In this document: positions 53,501 to 64,000 of the stretch, one piece after another
Layout of the letters: every line of letters begins with the position of its first letter
Numbering within the stretch: position 1 is the first letter of the stretch
DNA from: Brugia malayi
Lineage: Eukaryota > Nematoda > Chromadorea > Rhabditida > Onchocercidae
NCBI RefSeq assembly: GCF_000002995.4
Contig: NW_025062476.1
Location: 9,918,501 to 9,982,500 of the forward strand
DNA: 64,000 nt
Reading direction: 5' to 3'
The notes under the pieces: model-generated
Databases searched by the model: none
Told to the model about the DNA's origin: nothing
The model's input: only the letters and a program-made list of their open reading frames with translations
Program-made: the position numbers and the translations under genes

Positions 53501-54856
53501 AGCAACTGCCCATAATCGTGACTAGGAACAATAAATAAAAACTAAAAATGACAGTTGAAAAATCGGGAATAGACTGACCTTTCTACTGGAATTTAAATCA
53601 CCCCTCAGTAAATGACGATGGAAAGCAAACAGGCACCGCGGTTGAGCTAAGCGTCCTTCAGCAGACCATCCTTGTGGGAAACCCGTAACAGCTGACAATT
53701 TTATCCGAATTTCTTTCTGACAAAACCGTCGAAGTTCATTAGCTCGTTTCAAATCACGGCAACAATTCTGATCAAATCGACAACCTGGTTCCATGTAAAT
53801 GAGCAGATGCGAATAAAGCAGGAGAAAGGTCAGACATCGTGCATAGTCGATTTCCTGCTGCGAAAGAAGTTCGAAGAAATCCTGAAATTCATAAGTTTAA
53901 TATTTAAAAAATATGAACTGTGCATATTCACTATCAACGAATAGTTAGTTGTAAGTTTTGAATAAGTTACATAAAATTAAAAGTATCTAGTATAAATTCA
54001 CATAGTTTTTCCGAAAGTTCCAAATTTATTCTGGAAATATTTCAGTGGAGCATTTTTCCACTAAATTAAAATTGAATAATGAAGCAATAAAATTGAATAA
54101 TGAAGCATCACAGTTTTCTTGCTAAATTCATCTATATAATAAACACGTTTTTTTGTAACCCAACCAGCAACATAAGACCATTCACTACATCCTTACCGCT
54201 TGGTCGCTATCATTATTTCGTACGAAATGTTCCAATGAGCATAAATCACCATAACCAGAAAGATGCAAAAAAAGAACTGACAATTCTGATTCATAGTAAG
54301 CTTCAATCTAAAACTATGTTATTTATATCAAAAGTGAAACAAATATTTAATCCAGGAAAATCTTAAATGAGAATCGCCAAGATGTTTCGTCATGCCTCCC
54401 TATAGTATCATATAGGAAGGCATGACGTGGCTATGTACATTATTCTTCTGAAGAAGAATGGCTGTTTCAGTCCTCTAATTGCTACGCTTATCACCATAAT
54501 TAGAGCGAAAATTCAAATAAATACGTGTTATGCAACAAAAAAAAGAAAACCTAATGGAAATTTGAAAAGCAGAATTTTAATAAGTTATAAAAAGTATAAG
54601 ACTGCACAAGAAATTTCCTGCCTTCAGAACACATATGAAGTTAATCGCTTACCGAAGCAGTACTGCCTTCTGCAACGATTGGCTGAATGAAAATTGGGCG
54701 CCCTAATAAGTGATTGATTGGATCGGCCTTAGAACAATCATTAGAAGCTTTTCCAACAATTCCTACAACAACAACATGCCTTCCTTCAAACATAGCCAAA
54801 TTATACGCCGACTCGGTAAGCCACTTCGATAATGATTCTGCAAGTCCATTTCTCAT
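47573..54856 (-). CDS. smg-8: SMG-8, subunit of the SMG1 kinase complex (nonsense-mediated mRNA decay)
   Basis: Nineteen exons join in phase to 989 codons plus stop, very close to the roughly 990 residues of animal SMG8. Conserved blocks include an N-terminal G-domain-like start (HVVVVGIVGKAS), IEAYYESELSVLFLHL, DDPF-like NDPF after CNCG, a long acidic middle (exons 49963-49770 and 49636-49447), SWSLLCLGASS, FVGFEYECPRGHRFM, QLMRLHVVTPKAPV and RFPYVYAGPHG near the end. SMG8 works with SMG9 to hold SMG1 kinase in check and regulate UPF1 phosphorylation. Exon starts (minus): 54856, 54307, 53881, 53426, 53135, 52561, 52292, 51836, 51489, 50957, 50662, 50236, 49963, 49636, 49240, 49022, 48498, 48100, 47749. 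An ATTCAG acceptor 13 bases before the ATG suggests trans-splicing. The borders at 52470 (donor GTTCTT), 50826 (GTTCGT), 48350 (GTGTTG) and 47749 (acceptor AAAGAG) are the weakest. Confidence 0.93.
54388..54427. repeat. Hairpin in the first smg-8 intron
   Basis: Arms 54388-54404 and 54411-54427 (CGTCATGCCTCCCTATA and its complement with one mismatch) flank a 6 bp spacer. In the intron between exons 54856-54653 and 54307-54197. Confidence 0.8.
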
Positions 54857-54868
54857 CCTGCTATCGTC

Positions 54869-56101
54869 CTGAATACACATAAAACATAGATAAGTATATC
54901 GTTAATATAGATAAATAAATACTTTGTAATAATCTTCGGTCAAAACAGTGCCATCTTAAGATTATTTTTGAATCAACAAATTATTAATCATAATTAAATA
55001 GTAAGTGAATCAATCTACAAATACGCAAAGCTGGATTTAAGAAAAAGAAATTATCTAGTGAAGTTAGTCAATTTTCCACAGAAGAACACATTTTCTAATA
55101 TTTTCCAACATTTTAGCTAAATCTGCCACAAAAGTTTACCCGAAACTAGCCAAGTGGCCTAGCCATCAAGAATGACATATCATTAGGCCATCATACTATT
55201 ACCAACACTTATGCTATTTCAGAAATCACATTACTCTTTCGTCTACACATTCCTTATGCTATTTTCGATTCTTATTAATCTCTGTTTACTCCACAAAAAG
55301 TGCAGGTTTTTTAGGATGCGATTGCTCAGGATACTTTCATTTCACGGAGTGGTCAATTGTTTATTTCATTCAGAATGTTTTGTGCAGTGGCATCTCTACT
55401 CTGTTATCGTTTTTATCACCCTCTTATCAATGATAAGGGTTTTATATCATCTCTCTTATAGATCCCCTCTTTTCAGTAGACTTCTGATCATAAGGTTATT
55501 TTGTAATAAGAATTAAACATTTGTGTGTGACCCATTGTCTTAATCTTTTATCGTTGAAAACTTTCTCATAAGACAGTAATTTGCAATGATCCGTTAGTAT
55601 AAAGGAGAATTGAGTAAGAATGAGTAGATGATATGAAATTGATGTTATTTTTATTTCTGGTGTGAAGGAATTTGTCTGTTTTTATATTGCATATGAAGGA
55701 ATTTATCTGAGTAGCAGGAAGTGTCACTTAAAGGATGCCATCAAATTTATCATAAATAAATGATTAAAAATAAGTGTAACTGTTTTCTTTAAAAATGTGT
55801 CAGAATGAGATGAATGGAAAATATGTTTTGCTAATTTTTTTGCTTCATTGAAAACTTGCCAGCGTTTAATATTCATAAGTAACATATTTTTTTATTTCCA
55901 GAAAAACTAAATAGCACAAGAATGCTCCTATCGTTGAAAACTATATTGGTAAAAATTTTCCAGCTGTTCAGGGGGAATCAACAACATTGTATGAATAATT
56001 TGTGGTACTAATTCGAATATAGCCAAATTTGAAGGGAATTACAAGAATTTAATGTTTTGATTTCATTACAGATTAATTCAACAAGTATTTTCGTACAACT
56101 A
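54869..56101. other. Spacer between smg-8 and the potassium channel gene
   Basis: About 1.2 kb between the smg-8 5' end and the last channel exon, both on the minus strand, so it should hold the smg-8 promoter. The plus-strand ORF at 55211-55516 has no splice partner or motif and is taken as chance. The spacing is larger than usual for a nematode operon. Confidence 0.5.
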
Positions 56102-59100
56102 TTAGTTCTGAAAAGATACATAGTCTCGAGGCAATAAGGGCACTCTTTCATTAATTTCATCTTCTGCATACTGTATTGTATTCATTACTTCAATGGTATG
56201 CGATTGGCCAACACCTGAAAGTAGGACCACTTATATTTTATACGAAACATGGAATAATCTATCCATGAAAACAAAATAAAAGTACCAATCCGTGCCAGAA
56301 TTGATTCTTAGAATTGCATATTAACATATTTTAAATTAACAGGAGGAGATTGATCAACTTGTTTGTTATGCATCTGTTTGACTTCATTCTTTTTTTCCGT
56401 GAAAAAGTTATTTCATTATCTCAACTAAATGCAATGGGAATTGATTTTGTTTTTGGATTAACTTAAAATTCTCTTTGTGAGGAATATTTTTGCAAGCAGT
56501 GTGTTGAAATTTTAAGAAAACCATAAATGTTCTAACATTTAGGCCGGAATTCCAACTTCTCAGTCTTGACAAATAGCGCTCTAGATAGTGGTGATCGCTG
56601 TCCATCCTTGAAACAAGCCGTGGCACAGAACGTATAGAACCAGTCATAGCGTAGATCAGGAAAAACTATTCGTTGTCCACGAACTGTGATGCGTTCCCAG
56701 ACTGAGAAGTGAGCATTAGGATTTTCCGTATAATAAACAATATAATTCTGAAAATTGCACATTGTCATATTTTATTTTTTTATCGCATTCTAAGGTTAGC
56801 TCAGACGAGTTAATCTCTCAGGTAATGTCAAAAGTTTCTATGAGGAAAACTAAATACTTTAAATTAATGTTTCGGTAGGATATTCTCTTGCTCTGAAAAA
56901 GATATCGTTGTTTCGAATGGTGTGGAAGAATATTAATTAATAAACTGAATTGAACTGCGCAAATGTCTTTAGGCGACTAAGGTTATTGAATGTACTCTCA
57001 AAGTTATAATATCACAAAACTAATATATACCGCAACATCTCTGGTGCGTTTATAAGGTGGTTCCCAAGATAATTCGATAGTGTTTGCATTCAATCGTTGA
57101 GCTAAGATATGTTGTGGGCTAAGCTGTGGCTCTGCAACACATTACTGCAATACACTGCTCAACTTAGAAGTTATATAAGAATTTTCGTTTTCAATCATAA
57201 AGTATTTTCTTTTATCTGTATTACATTTTTCTTATTTGATTTTTATCAAGAGTTCAATTTTATAAAATATTTCTTTTCACTTCAAATTTTGATCATTTCT
57301 GTTTAGTATTTCTGCGAATCCCTAAGAGCTGTTTTTGAAATTAAAAATAATTCACAAAAGGATTAGCAGATACAACAAAATTGTGGAATAAGCTGCTCTT
57401 CGATCAATTTTTTTGAATAGATCTAAAATAATATTTTCGAAATTTTTTGGAAAGAAGTGAGGTTACTCAATCTTCAACCGGAATTTTAAGGATTTGGCGT
57501 GGGAAAGCTTCATCTACCTGTATATTGCACTAGATAGACTGGTTTGCTTTCACCGTAGCGTGAAACAGCTGTGATACGAAATTCATACAAAGAACAGGAA
57601 TCAACGCTCATAATTTCCGCTGAATGTCCTTGAATGCCGCGCAGTTCACGCATTTTACTGTCTTCTTGATGTCTAAACTGCTTTTCTTGAATGTAATTCT
57701 TCGAATTTGTTAAAGCACAATTTTCAAATTACAAACTTTCATGGATTGTTCTCATAATGAAATGAAAATGTGTAAAGGTGTCATTGACATGAGAAGTTAG
57801 CAAAAATTCACTTTCAAGTAATCTTTTTCTATAGTAGATTCAAAATCGAGTCTTTCCTCACTTAAGCAAATTACTATTACAAACTTGATCCGATAACGTA
57901 TATTGTAGGTAACTTGATCGTCAGCAGAAAATGCTGGTGCCCATGCAAGGCGTACTGAATAAGCGGATGTGGAAACAACCTGACATTCCCGTGGTGGATC
58001 TGGTGGCAGACGAGCGAACATAAATTCATCATCTGTTACTAAAAATGAATTTTATGAAATGTTTTTAAATTGGGAAGAATTAAACGAACTGAATTTCTAC
58101 TTGCAGATAACTGACAAACCATCTTATTATTTCAATATAATTAACTTGCAATGAGTGAGAAATCTACATTGTGATATAATCCAAATTATTTTTAGGAATA
58201 AAACTCACACATGCGTGGCCCGCGTTTTTGAAGCTTTCTGCTCATTCGTCTTCTGGCCATTGCACCCATATGAGTATTATTATGTTCAAATATCATACCT
58301 TTTGCTAATTCCAAAAGCATACTTGCAGTTGCTTGTCGTCGTCGCCTAAATTTTTACATAATTCATAGGAATCCAGCTTGTGAAGAACAGATAGCAAAAA
58401 ATGAATGGAGTATTGTTCTAAAGATAAAATATCTCTCAAGTGATTTGGAACTAAAACTCAATGATCAATTTGATCAGTTCTATAGTCAACAGGATCAAAC
58501 TGGTAATTTGATTATTTTGGCATAATATTTTTGTGGAAAATACATGAACACCTTGCTTTTGCTTCACGAATCAAAAAGAAGGGATTATTCGTTTGAATTT
58601 TACGGCCAATGTAATGAATCTCCTTTAGATACATTCGACCGACAACATCCATACACATTGTTGTCAGAATTATGCCACCCATGATGACACACAAAACTAC
58701 CAACATGTTTTGCTGTTCTGGGCGATAATCACCGAAACCTGCATCCAGCAGTATTTCTCGAATTATTATTTAAGTTGCAAAACTACTATTTGATTTTTAA
58801 ATAAATAACATTGACTCCAATTTCATACTATCTATTCAGCTGTGTAGTATTTTCTAAAACAATGATGATAATTAACTGATTTTTTTTTTTTTTTTAAATT
58901 AACATTTGTGAAATTCATACTAACCAACTGTCAAAATGCTAATAAATGTGAAATACACTGATTCGGTATAAGTCCAATGTTCTTTCTTTTGAATAATATA
59001 TGAGCCGAAAAGGCCATATAAGAACACAATTAGAAATAAAATTACGGGTGGAAAGCGAACAAGCTTTACTTTGTCTAATAATTCCTAAAATATAAAAATT

Positions 59101-60683
59101 GAATTGTATCCATGTAAAAATTTTTTTGTCACTATTTAAATACTAATTTAAAAGGGAAGATCATAATTTAGAACTTGTTCATCTTCATTTTCACTGAAAA
59201 TAGGTCGAAGATCATGGATCGTAAATCCTTTCCGGCGATCTCTCCATGTCGTTAATTTTTTCCAGCAATTGTAATGAATTAAAAAAGCGCATTCTGATAT
59301 GAACTTGGCAATGTTAGCCACTGTAACTAGTGTTAGTGGGATGCCTGAAATTTGATGCAAAATAAAAATTCAGTCTGGAAAATGTAAAAGCTAATGAAAA
59401 CATAGTTTAGATTATGCCACGAATCAAATTTTTATATGACATTTACCAATGAGACAGTAGATGACACCGAATAAACGTCCGGAGAATGTTGATGGTGCAA
59501 CATAACCGTATCCAATTGATGTGAGCATCGTTGCCGTAAAGAAAAACGAGGTAATAAAATCCCAGCACGGAGCATTCGTATCGTAGCCATGTCGATACTT
59601 AAGATGAGCGGTAAACACGGTATCGACGTACTGCAATATGTTAAATAACAGAAAATCACGAGGTAGACATTTTCTATCTCAGAATTATCGTAACTTTTCA
59701 TCTTTAACAGATGATTCAGTTATTTTGTTAAATTTTATATAACATTTGTTGGGCAGATTAATTAAATTTATTGTGTTAGGATGATTAATATGATAATTAC
59801 TTTATAAAATTGTTCTCTACTATCGCGTCTAAATATTTCCTTCAGTTCTGATCTGCTTATTTTTTGATATTTTTTAGAATGTGTTAAATCCCAAATTCTA
59901 TCTATATACTTCTCCACGCTTACATCGATTCTGTTGAGTTGGGCTGCTTTCATGTCCTGAAATTATAAGCACAATAATATATCTTTTCGATGATTACTCT
60001 TTCAATGACAGTATTATACCTTTTATAACATAAATTGGGTGCATTTTAACACCTATGCAATGTTTTGTGTTAAATTGAGTCTCAACAAAACATAATTTCA
60101 TATATATGAAGGAAATTTAAAAAAAACAATTTCATATTTATGAAAAAAGTTAGAGAATCTTTTTATAAACTGTTTGCAACCATTGATGTTTAAATAAATT
60201 CAAATGTAAAAGCTCAATAGTTGAATAGTCATTTTTTTATGTATTAAAGTTAATAGCACAGTCATTTCAACACTTATTTAACGATCCGACGGAATCGTTT
60301 CATAGTTATTCAGCTGGAAATAATTGCTTAATAATTGCAGCAGAGGAAGCGATGAAAGACTTTATACTGTCGTTTTTTTTTTTTTTGAAAATTACAAACT
60401 TGAACATTTATAACATTTAATCACTTCTTGGCAGGGAATAAATTGAAATTATAAAATGCAGACGTCTTAATTCAGATATTTTAATGGATAATAGTTTGTA
60501 TTTTTATTACTATTCGGTCATATCGTTTAATTATTATCGAAGTTCAAAAATTTGCAAACTTTGAGGTGACGTCCTTCGAGCGCTTGAAATATCCATGCCC
60601 CAATTACCATGTATAGAATGCAAGCTACAATTAGCAAGAAGTGTGGAGAGATGATTTTGGTTACAATCAGACGCCGTAAAATC
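56102..60683 (-). CDS. Two-pore (TWK/K2P) potassium channel with two C-terminal fibronectin type III domains
   Basis: Twelve exons join in phase on the minus strand: 60683-60560, 59956-59801, 59630-59447, 59344-59175, 59084-58925, 58738-58552, 58345-58209, 58038-57885, 57672-57518, 57131-57031, 56747-56537 and 56214-56102. About 616 residues: TM1 ending FQALEG, an extracellular cap, pore loop 1 with TSIGYG (about residue 133), TM2, TM3 (VILFLIVFLYGLFGSYII), pore loop 2 ILTVGFGDYRP (about 265), TM4, a basic cytosolic stretch (RRRRQATAS, ARRRMSRKLQKRG), then two FN3 domains (about 380-470 and 476-575), with LAWAP and LSWEPP core tryptophans and YEFRITAVSRYGES and YDWFYTFCATACF strands. K2P channels set resting potassium leak. 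Alternatively the protein stops at TAG 56532-56534 by reading through the weak GTTAGA donor. The first coding exon upstream of 60683 was not found. Confidence 0.9.
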
Positions 60684-63600
60684 CTTAAAAAAATGTGCAA
60701 AACTTTGAAATTGTATAAAGGTCAAATATAACTTAAGTTATAAATGCTATGTTTTTGCCAGAATATGGCCTTTACTGAATACAGCTTGCTTACTTAAAAG
60801 AAAAGGAAGTAATGAATACCTTAAAAAAGACATTACAGACAGCTTATTGGTGAGTTTATATTCAAACTGATGCATCTTGGCATTTTTAGCTATTATCGTT
60901 TTATCGCATTTAAAAACGTCGATACATACGTCAACAAAGTGAGTGTTACGAGGAAGAAGAAAAAAGAAATGGAAATGACAGAGTAGTATAACTTGACGGA
61001 GAAAACATGATGATGCTGTTCGGGTGCTCAAGGAAATTGAGAAGATCGACATGTGGAAGTCCTGTGGGAATCAAAATTCAATATTTGCTGCTTTTGAAGC
61101 TGAAACAATTTTAGAAGTTACTGGTTTCCAAAATCCTAAATTGAGTATCAGATCTTAAATTAATAAATATAACATTTAATTTATTCTATTCTCAAAGTGA
61201 TACATTGAAATATCATAAAAGAATAGAAATGAAATGAATGAAGAATGAAATAAGTGAACAAAATTAAATAAAAGCATTTACCAATTTCATGGAGAATAAT
61301 TTTTTCTCTAAAGAATACCACGTGTAACACGTTTATTGACCACATATACATATACGGATATGCGTGTGACACACAAACACTGTGTCGTCCTTTTGTTTTA
61401 ACTTTTTTAAACTTTAGTGTCATTTTCGATCATTCAGAGAAAAAAAAGTGTTATGGAAATATTGCTGAGATTTTTATTAGATGGATCAGTTGTCTCGTTT
61501 TCAATCAGTTAAGTTTCAATCACTTAATCAGTTAACTGTGTCATCTGGTGTGATGTGTCATCTTTATTTAGCACTTTCTAGAAAGCGAAAAATCTGAGCA
61601 AATTTGATACAATTTGAAAAACAGCTGTTTTGATGAAATCTTTCTATTCCGTGAAAATTATTTCACTATTTCATTTTTGTCATATTTTTCTGCTAGCTTA
61701 TTTCAGGACGAGAGCTGAGAACAGGGCTGAGCCCTGTTGGCACAAATTTCGGAACAGTTGAAATCATATCAGTGGCCGAGCTGTAGATCGAAACAGATCT
61801 TGCTATTAAACATTTATCTTTTATCATTATTATATAATCACTTAATCGTTGTTTATCATATGATGCCATAGTGTGTTCATGGTTATATAAAATAAATATT
61901 TCATGTAACTGAAGAAACATAAAATCAATTCATTTTACGGATTTTATGACAGTGCAATAAACAAATGATTATTATTTTTTTTTTTGTTTTTTAAATGCTA
62001 TACAATGGGATAGTTTAGAGGCTAACAGTAAGTACAATGATAAGCGCAACAAGACAAGTTTCATTTAAAATCTCAATTTTGATTTTTTTTTTTAATATTC
62101 CAATAGGATAGTTTGTTTCAATGTGTAAAAAATATAAACAAAAGATAAAAATTGATTGCTAAATGAAAAAGTAAGCAGTTAAATGAAATAGAATCAAAAA
62201 TTGTAATTAAATAATTCTGATTGACTCTAATAACTGTTGAAAACTTTCTATAAAATTTTGTAAAATTTTCTCATCGGTAGAGAAAAAGCAAGAATATGAG
62301 TGGCACATGAATTTAATCCATTGACTTTTCATATAGATTTTTTCTAGTTAACTTAAATCTTCATGCATATCTCATATCACTTGTAAGGACATGCAAAATA
62401 TTATGGAATATAAAATATGATAATACAACAAAAGGAAAGATTTTAATTTAAATAGAAAATAGATAAATCGAATGATAATTATAATTAAATAACAATATTG
62501 AGATGCTTTCCGTTTCTGATATTGAAACTTTTATGTTTTCCGTTCCCATAATCTAACTAATTTTTTCCTTTTTAAATTGTCATTAACTTCTTTCTCTCTG
62601 TAATATGTTTGTTGTTGACGACAATGATAAGAGAAATATGCTACCGCTAAAGGAGATTACTAAGTGATAATTTTTTGATATAAATTATGAATCTATCTTT
62701 TTTACTTCTAAAAAAGTGCTTTAGCTTTGAAAAGATGTTTCTGATTTATTTCAAAACTTTTTAATTCATGAAAACTGATAGGATTTGAAAATTTCCGAAG
62801 TTTTAGAACTTTATGAGGCGAAAAATTGAAAGTTCTTGATTTGTGCACCACAAAACTTTGCATTTTTGTGTGAATTTTCTTTCTTTTTTCGAAATCAAAT
62901 ATCCTGAAAACAATGTGAAATTGATTCCTGAAATTTCTGTGACAGAAAGCTATGAGAGGTCCTTATTACTTCATAATCACTAACTGATTATTAGTTTCTT
63001 CATATAAATACGTGGTCATGTTGTCCTAAGTGTTCAAAAATGTAAGAAACTGTCAACGTAGTGATCTTTTCTGTTTTTATCAGTAAGTTTCTGCCTGTCC
63101 TTTTTGAAGTTCGCTCATAAAAATTACACTTTGACGTGCTACGTGACCTGTTATCTTCCATATTTTAGCTTATACTACGAAATTACTCTGTGAGACGCCA
63201 AATCAAAAGCTTTAAAGTCTTTTATTCAAAACTGCTATCGAAATTTACACAATGGATTAAAATGGCAATACACTGATTGGTGATTTGTAAATGTATGATA
63301 AATTCAAAAAGAAATTTAGGCTTTCAATCGAATCTCTTATGGAAATACAATTCAAAGTATATTTAAGTAATTATTGAAATACTTAACTGTTCAGCAAAAA
63401 AAAGTTGTGAGTGATCAGTTTATCCAACAAAATCAATGCGATAGCCATTTTTTCTAATTATAAGGTTTCTAGAAAAGAGGGCTAAATTAAATTGTGTGAA
63501 TAATTTTGGTTCATTACCCATTTCCTTCTAAAATGAAGCAAAATAACTATGCATTATCATTAAATCGGAAGATGCGAGCCTGAATTAGCGATGAATGTTA

Positions 63601-63758
63601 CTGATTTGTTATCAGTCTACGATTAACACATTAAGTTTGAGTGTACTAATTAAATTGTTAGCCATCTATTAATGTGTATAATTTGCGAGTGTTGATCCAA
63701 TAATCAACACTCGCAAATTATATAGAAGAAGTAATGACGGAATAACTCTGATTTATAG
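60684..63758. other. Upstream region of the channel gene; no supported exon
   Basis: About 3 kb that should contain the missing N-terminal exon(s) and promoter of the channel gene and the upstream part of the gene at 63759. Minus-strand ORFs at 61052-60747 and 61920-61693 look partly protein-like but their donors do not give the phase (2) needed by exon 60683-60560. A small symmetric element (ACAGGGCTGAGCCCTGT) lies near 61727-61743. Confidence 0.5.
63677..63722. repeat. Inverted repeat with 20 bp perfect arms
   Basis: Arms 63677-63696 and 63703-63722 are perfect complements around a 6 bp loop (CCAATA). It ends 37 bp before a coding exon starts, so it lies in the preceding intron or upstream region. 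It could be a small foldback element. Confidence 0.92.
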
Positions 63759-63962
63759 GACATTTATGTGAGAAGAGGACTGAAGAGGAGTGAGGCCAGA
63801 AAAAGTCAATACAGCCTCGTTCCCTGGCTTCACACTACGAAATGGAACAAAGACCAGGCTTTCAGTCTTGGCTTTCAAATGGATGCTACAACTGCAAGCT
63901 CTAAGGCTGCTTTATTCGACAGATGGAATGATTTGGCATCAGCTTTTTCACCAGACTTAAAG
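63759..63962 (+). CDS. Exon of an unrecognised gene running off the window
   Basis: An open exon of 68 codons with acceptor GATTTATAG and donor GTTACT, phase 0 at both ends. The product is hydrophilic with an aromatic cluster (SLVPWLHTTKWNKDQAFSLG) and ends AFSPDLK. GC content is clearly higher than the flanks and the frame is the only long open one, so it is likely coding. I do not recognise the family. It begins within reading frame without an obvious ATG, so it is probably not the first exon. Confidence 0.6.
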
Positions 63963-64000
63963 GTTACTATATATTTGTTCATTTTAAATTTAATTTGATT

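Noticed and set aside
55211..55516. 101-codon plus-strand ORF with hydrophobic runs
   Set aside because: T-rich strand explains the F/L/I content; no signal or family motif and no supporting exon.
60747..61052. Minus-strand ORF starting MSIFSISLS as first exon of the potassium channel
   Set aside because: Its good donor (GTATGT) leaves phase 0 while the next exon needs phase 2.
61693..61920. Minus-strand ORF (...TDMISTVPKFVPTG...) as channel N-terminus
   Set aside because: Partly protein-like, but no donor of the required phase; kept only as a place to look.

Overview
The window looks like a nematode nuclear genome, most likely a clade III (spirurid or filarial) species. It is very AT-rich, its genes are split into many small exons by introns of about 50-1000 bp, several start codons sit just behind a splice acceptor as expected for spliced-leader trans-splicing, and the gene content (cuticlin-like ZP protein, TWK-type potassium channel, three-finger surface protein) is nematode-like. 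The genus is an inference. There are no bacterial features.

Layout. Positions 1-3240 (+) carry the last seven exons of an acidic, serine-rich protein. Positions 7571-12854 (+) carry a synaptotagmin 14/16-like double-C2 protein; splice phases allow these two to be one gene with an alternative 3' end. A small three-finger (Ly6-like) surface protein lies at about 13608-14932 (-), next to or around tRNA-Pro(CGG) and tRNA-Phe(GAA). From 15 to 20 kb the sequence is mostly non-coding, with a strand-skewed patch that resembles inserted mitochondrial DNA and an AT microsatellite. DNA topoisomerase II fills 20558-31420 (+): 33 exons joined in phase to 1573 codons. A candidate small secreted protein lies at 32907-34157 (-). 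A ZP-domain cuticlin-like membrane protein occupies about 38459-45534 (+). SMG-8, a subunit of the SMG1 kinase complex in nonsense-mediated decay, occupies 47573-54856 (-): 19 exons, 989 codons. A two-pore potassium channel with two fibronectin type III domains spliced onto its C-terminus occupies 56102-60683 (-). A new gene begins at 63759 (+) and runs off the end.

The genes do not form a pathway; they are an ordinary mix of housekeeping (topoisomerase II, SMG-8, tRNAs), neuronal or excitability (synaptotagmin-like, potassium channel) and cuticle or surface genes. Exon models were built by hand by matching splice sites and reading phase across every junction. The strongest are topoisomerase II, SMG-8, the ZP gene from its second exon on, and the channel from its first membrane segment on. 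The most interesting items are the channel-FN3 fusion and a ZP-gene intron that appears to begin with AT instead of GT.
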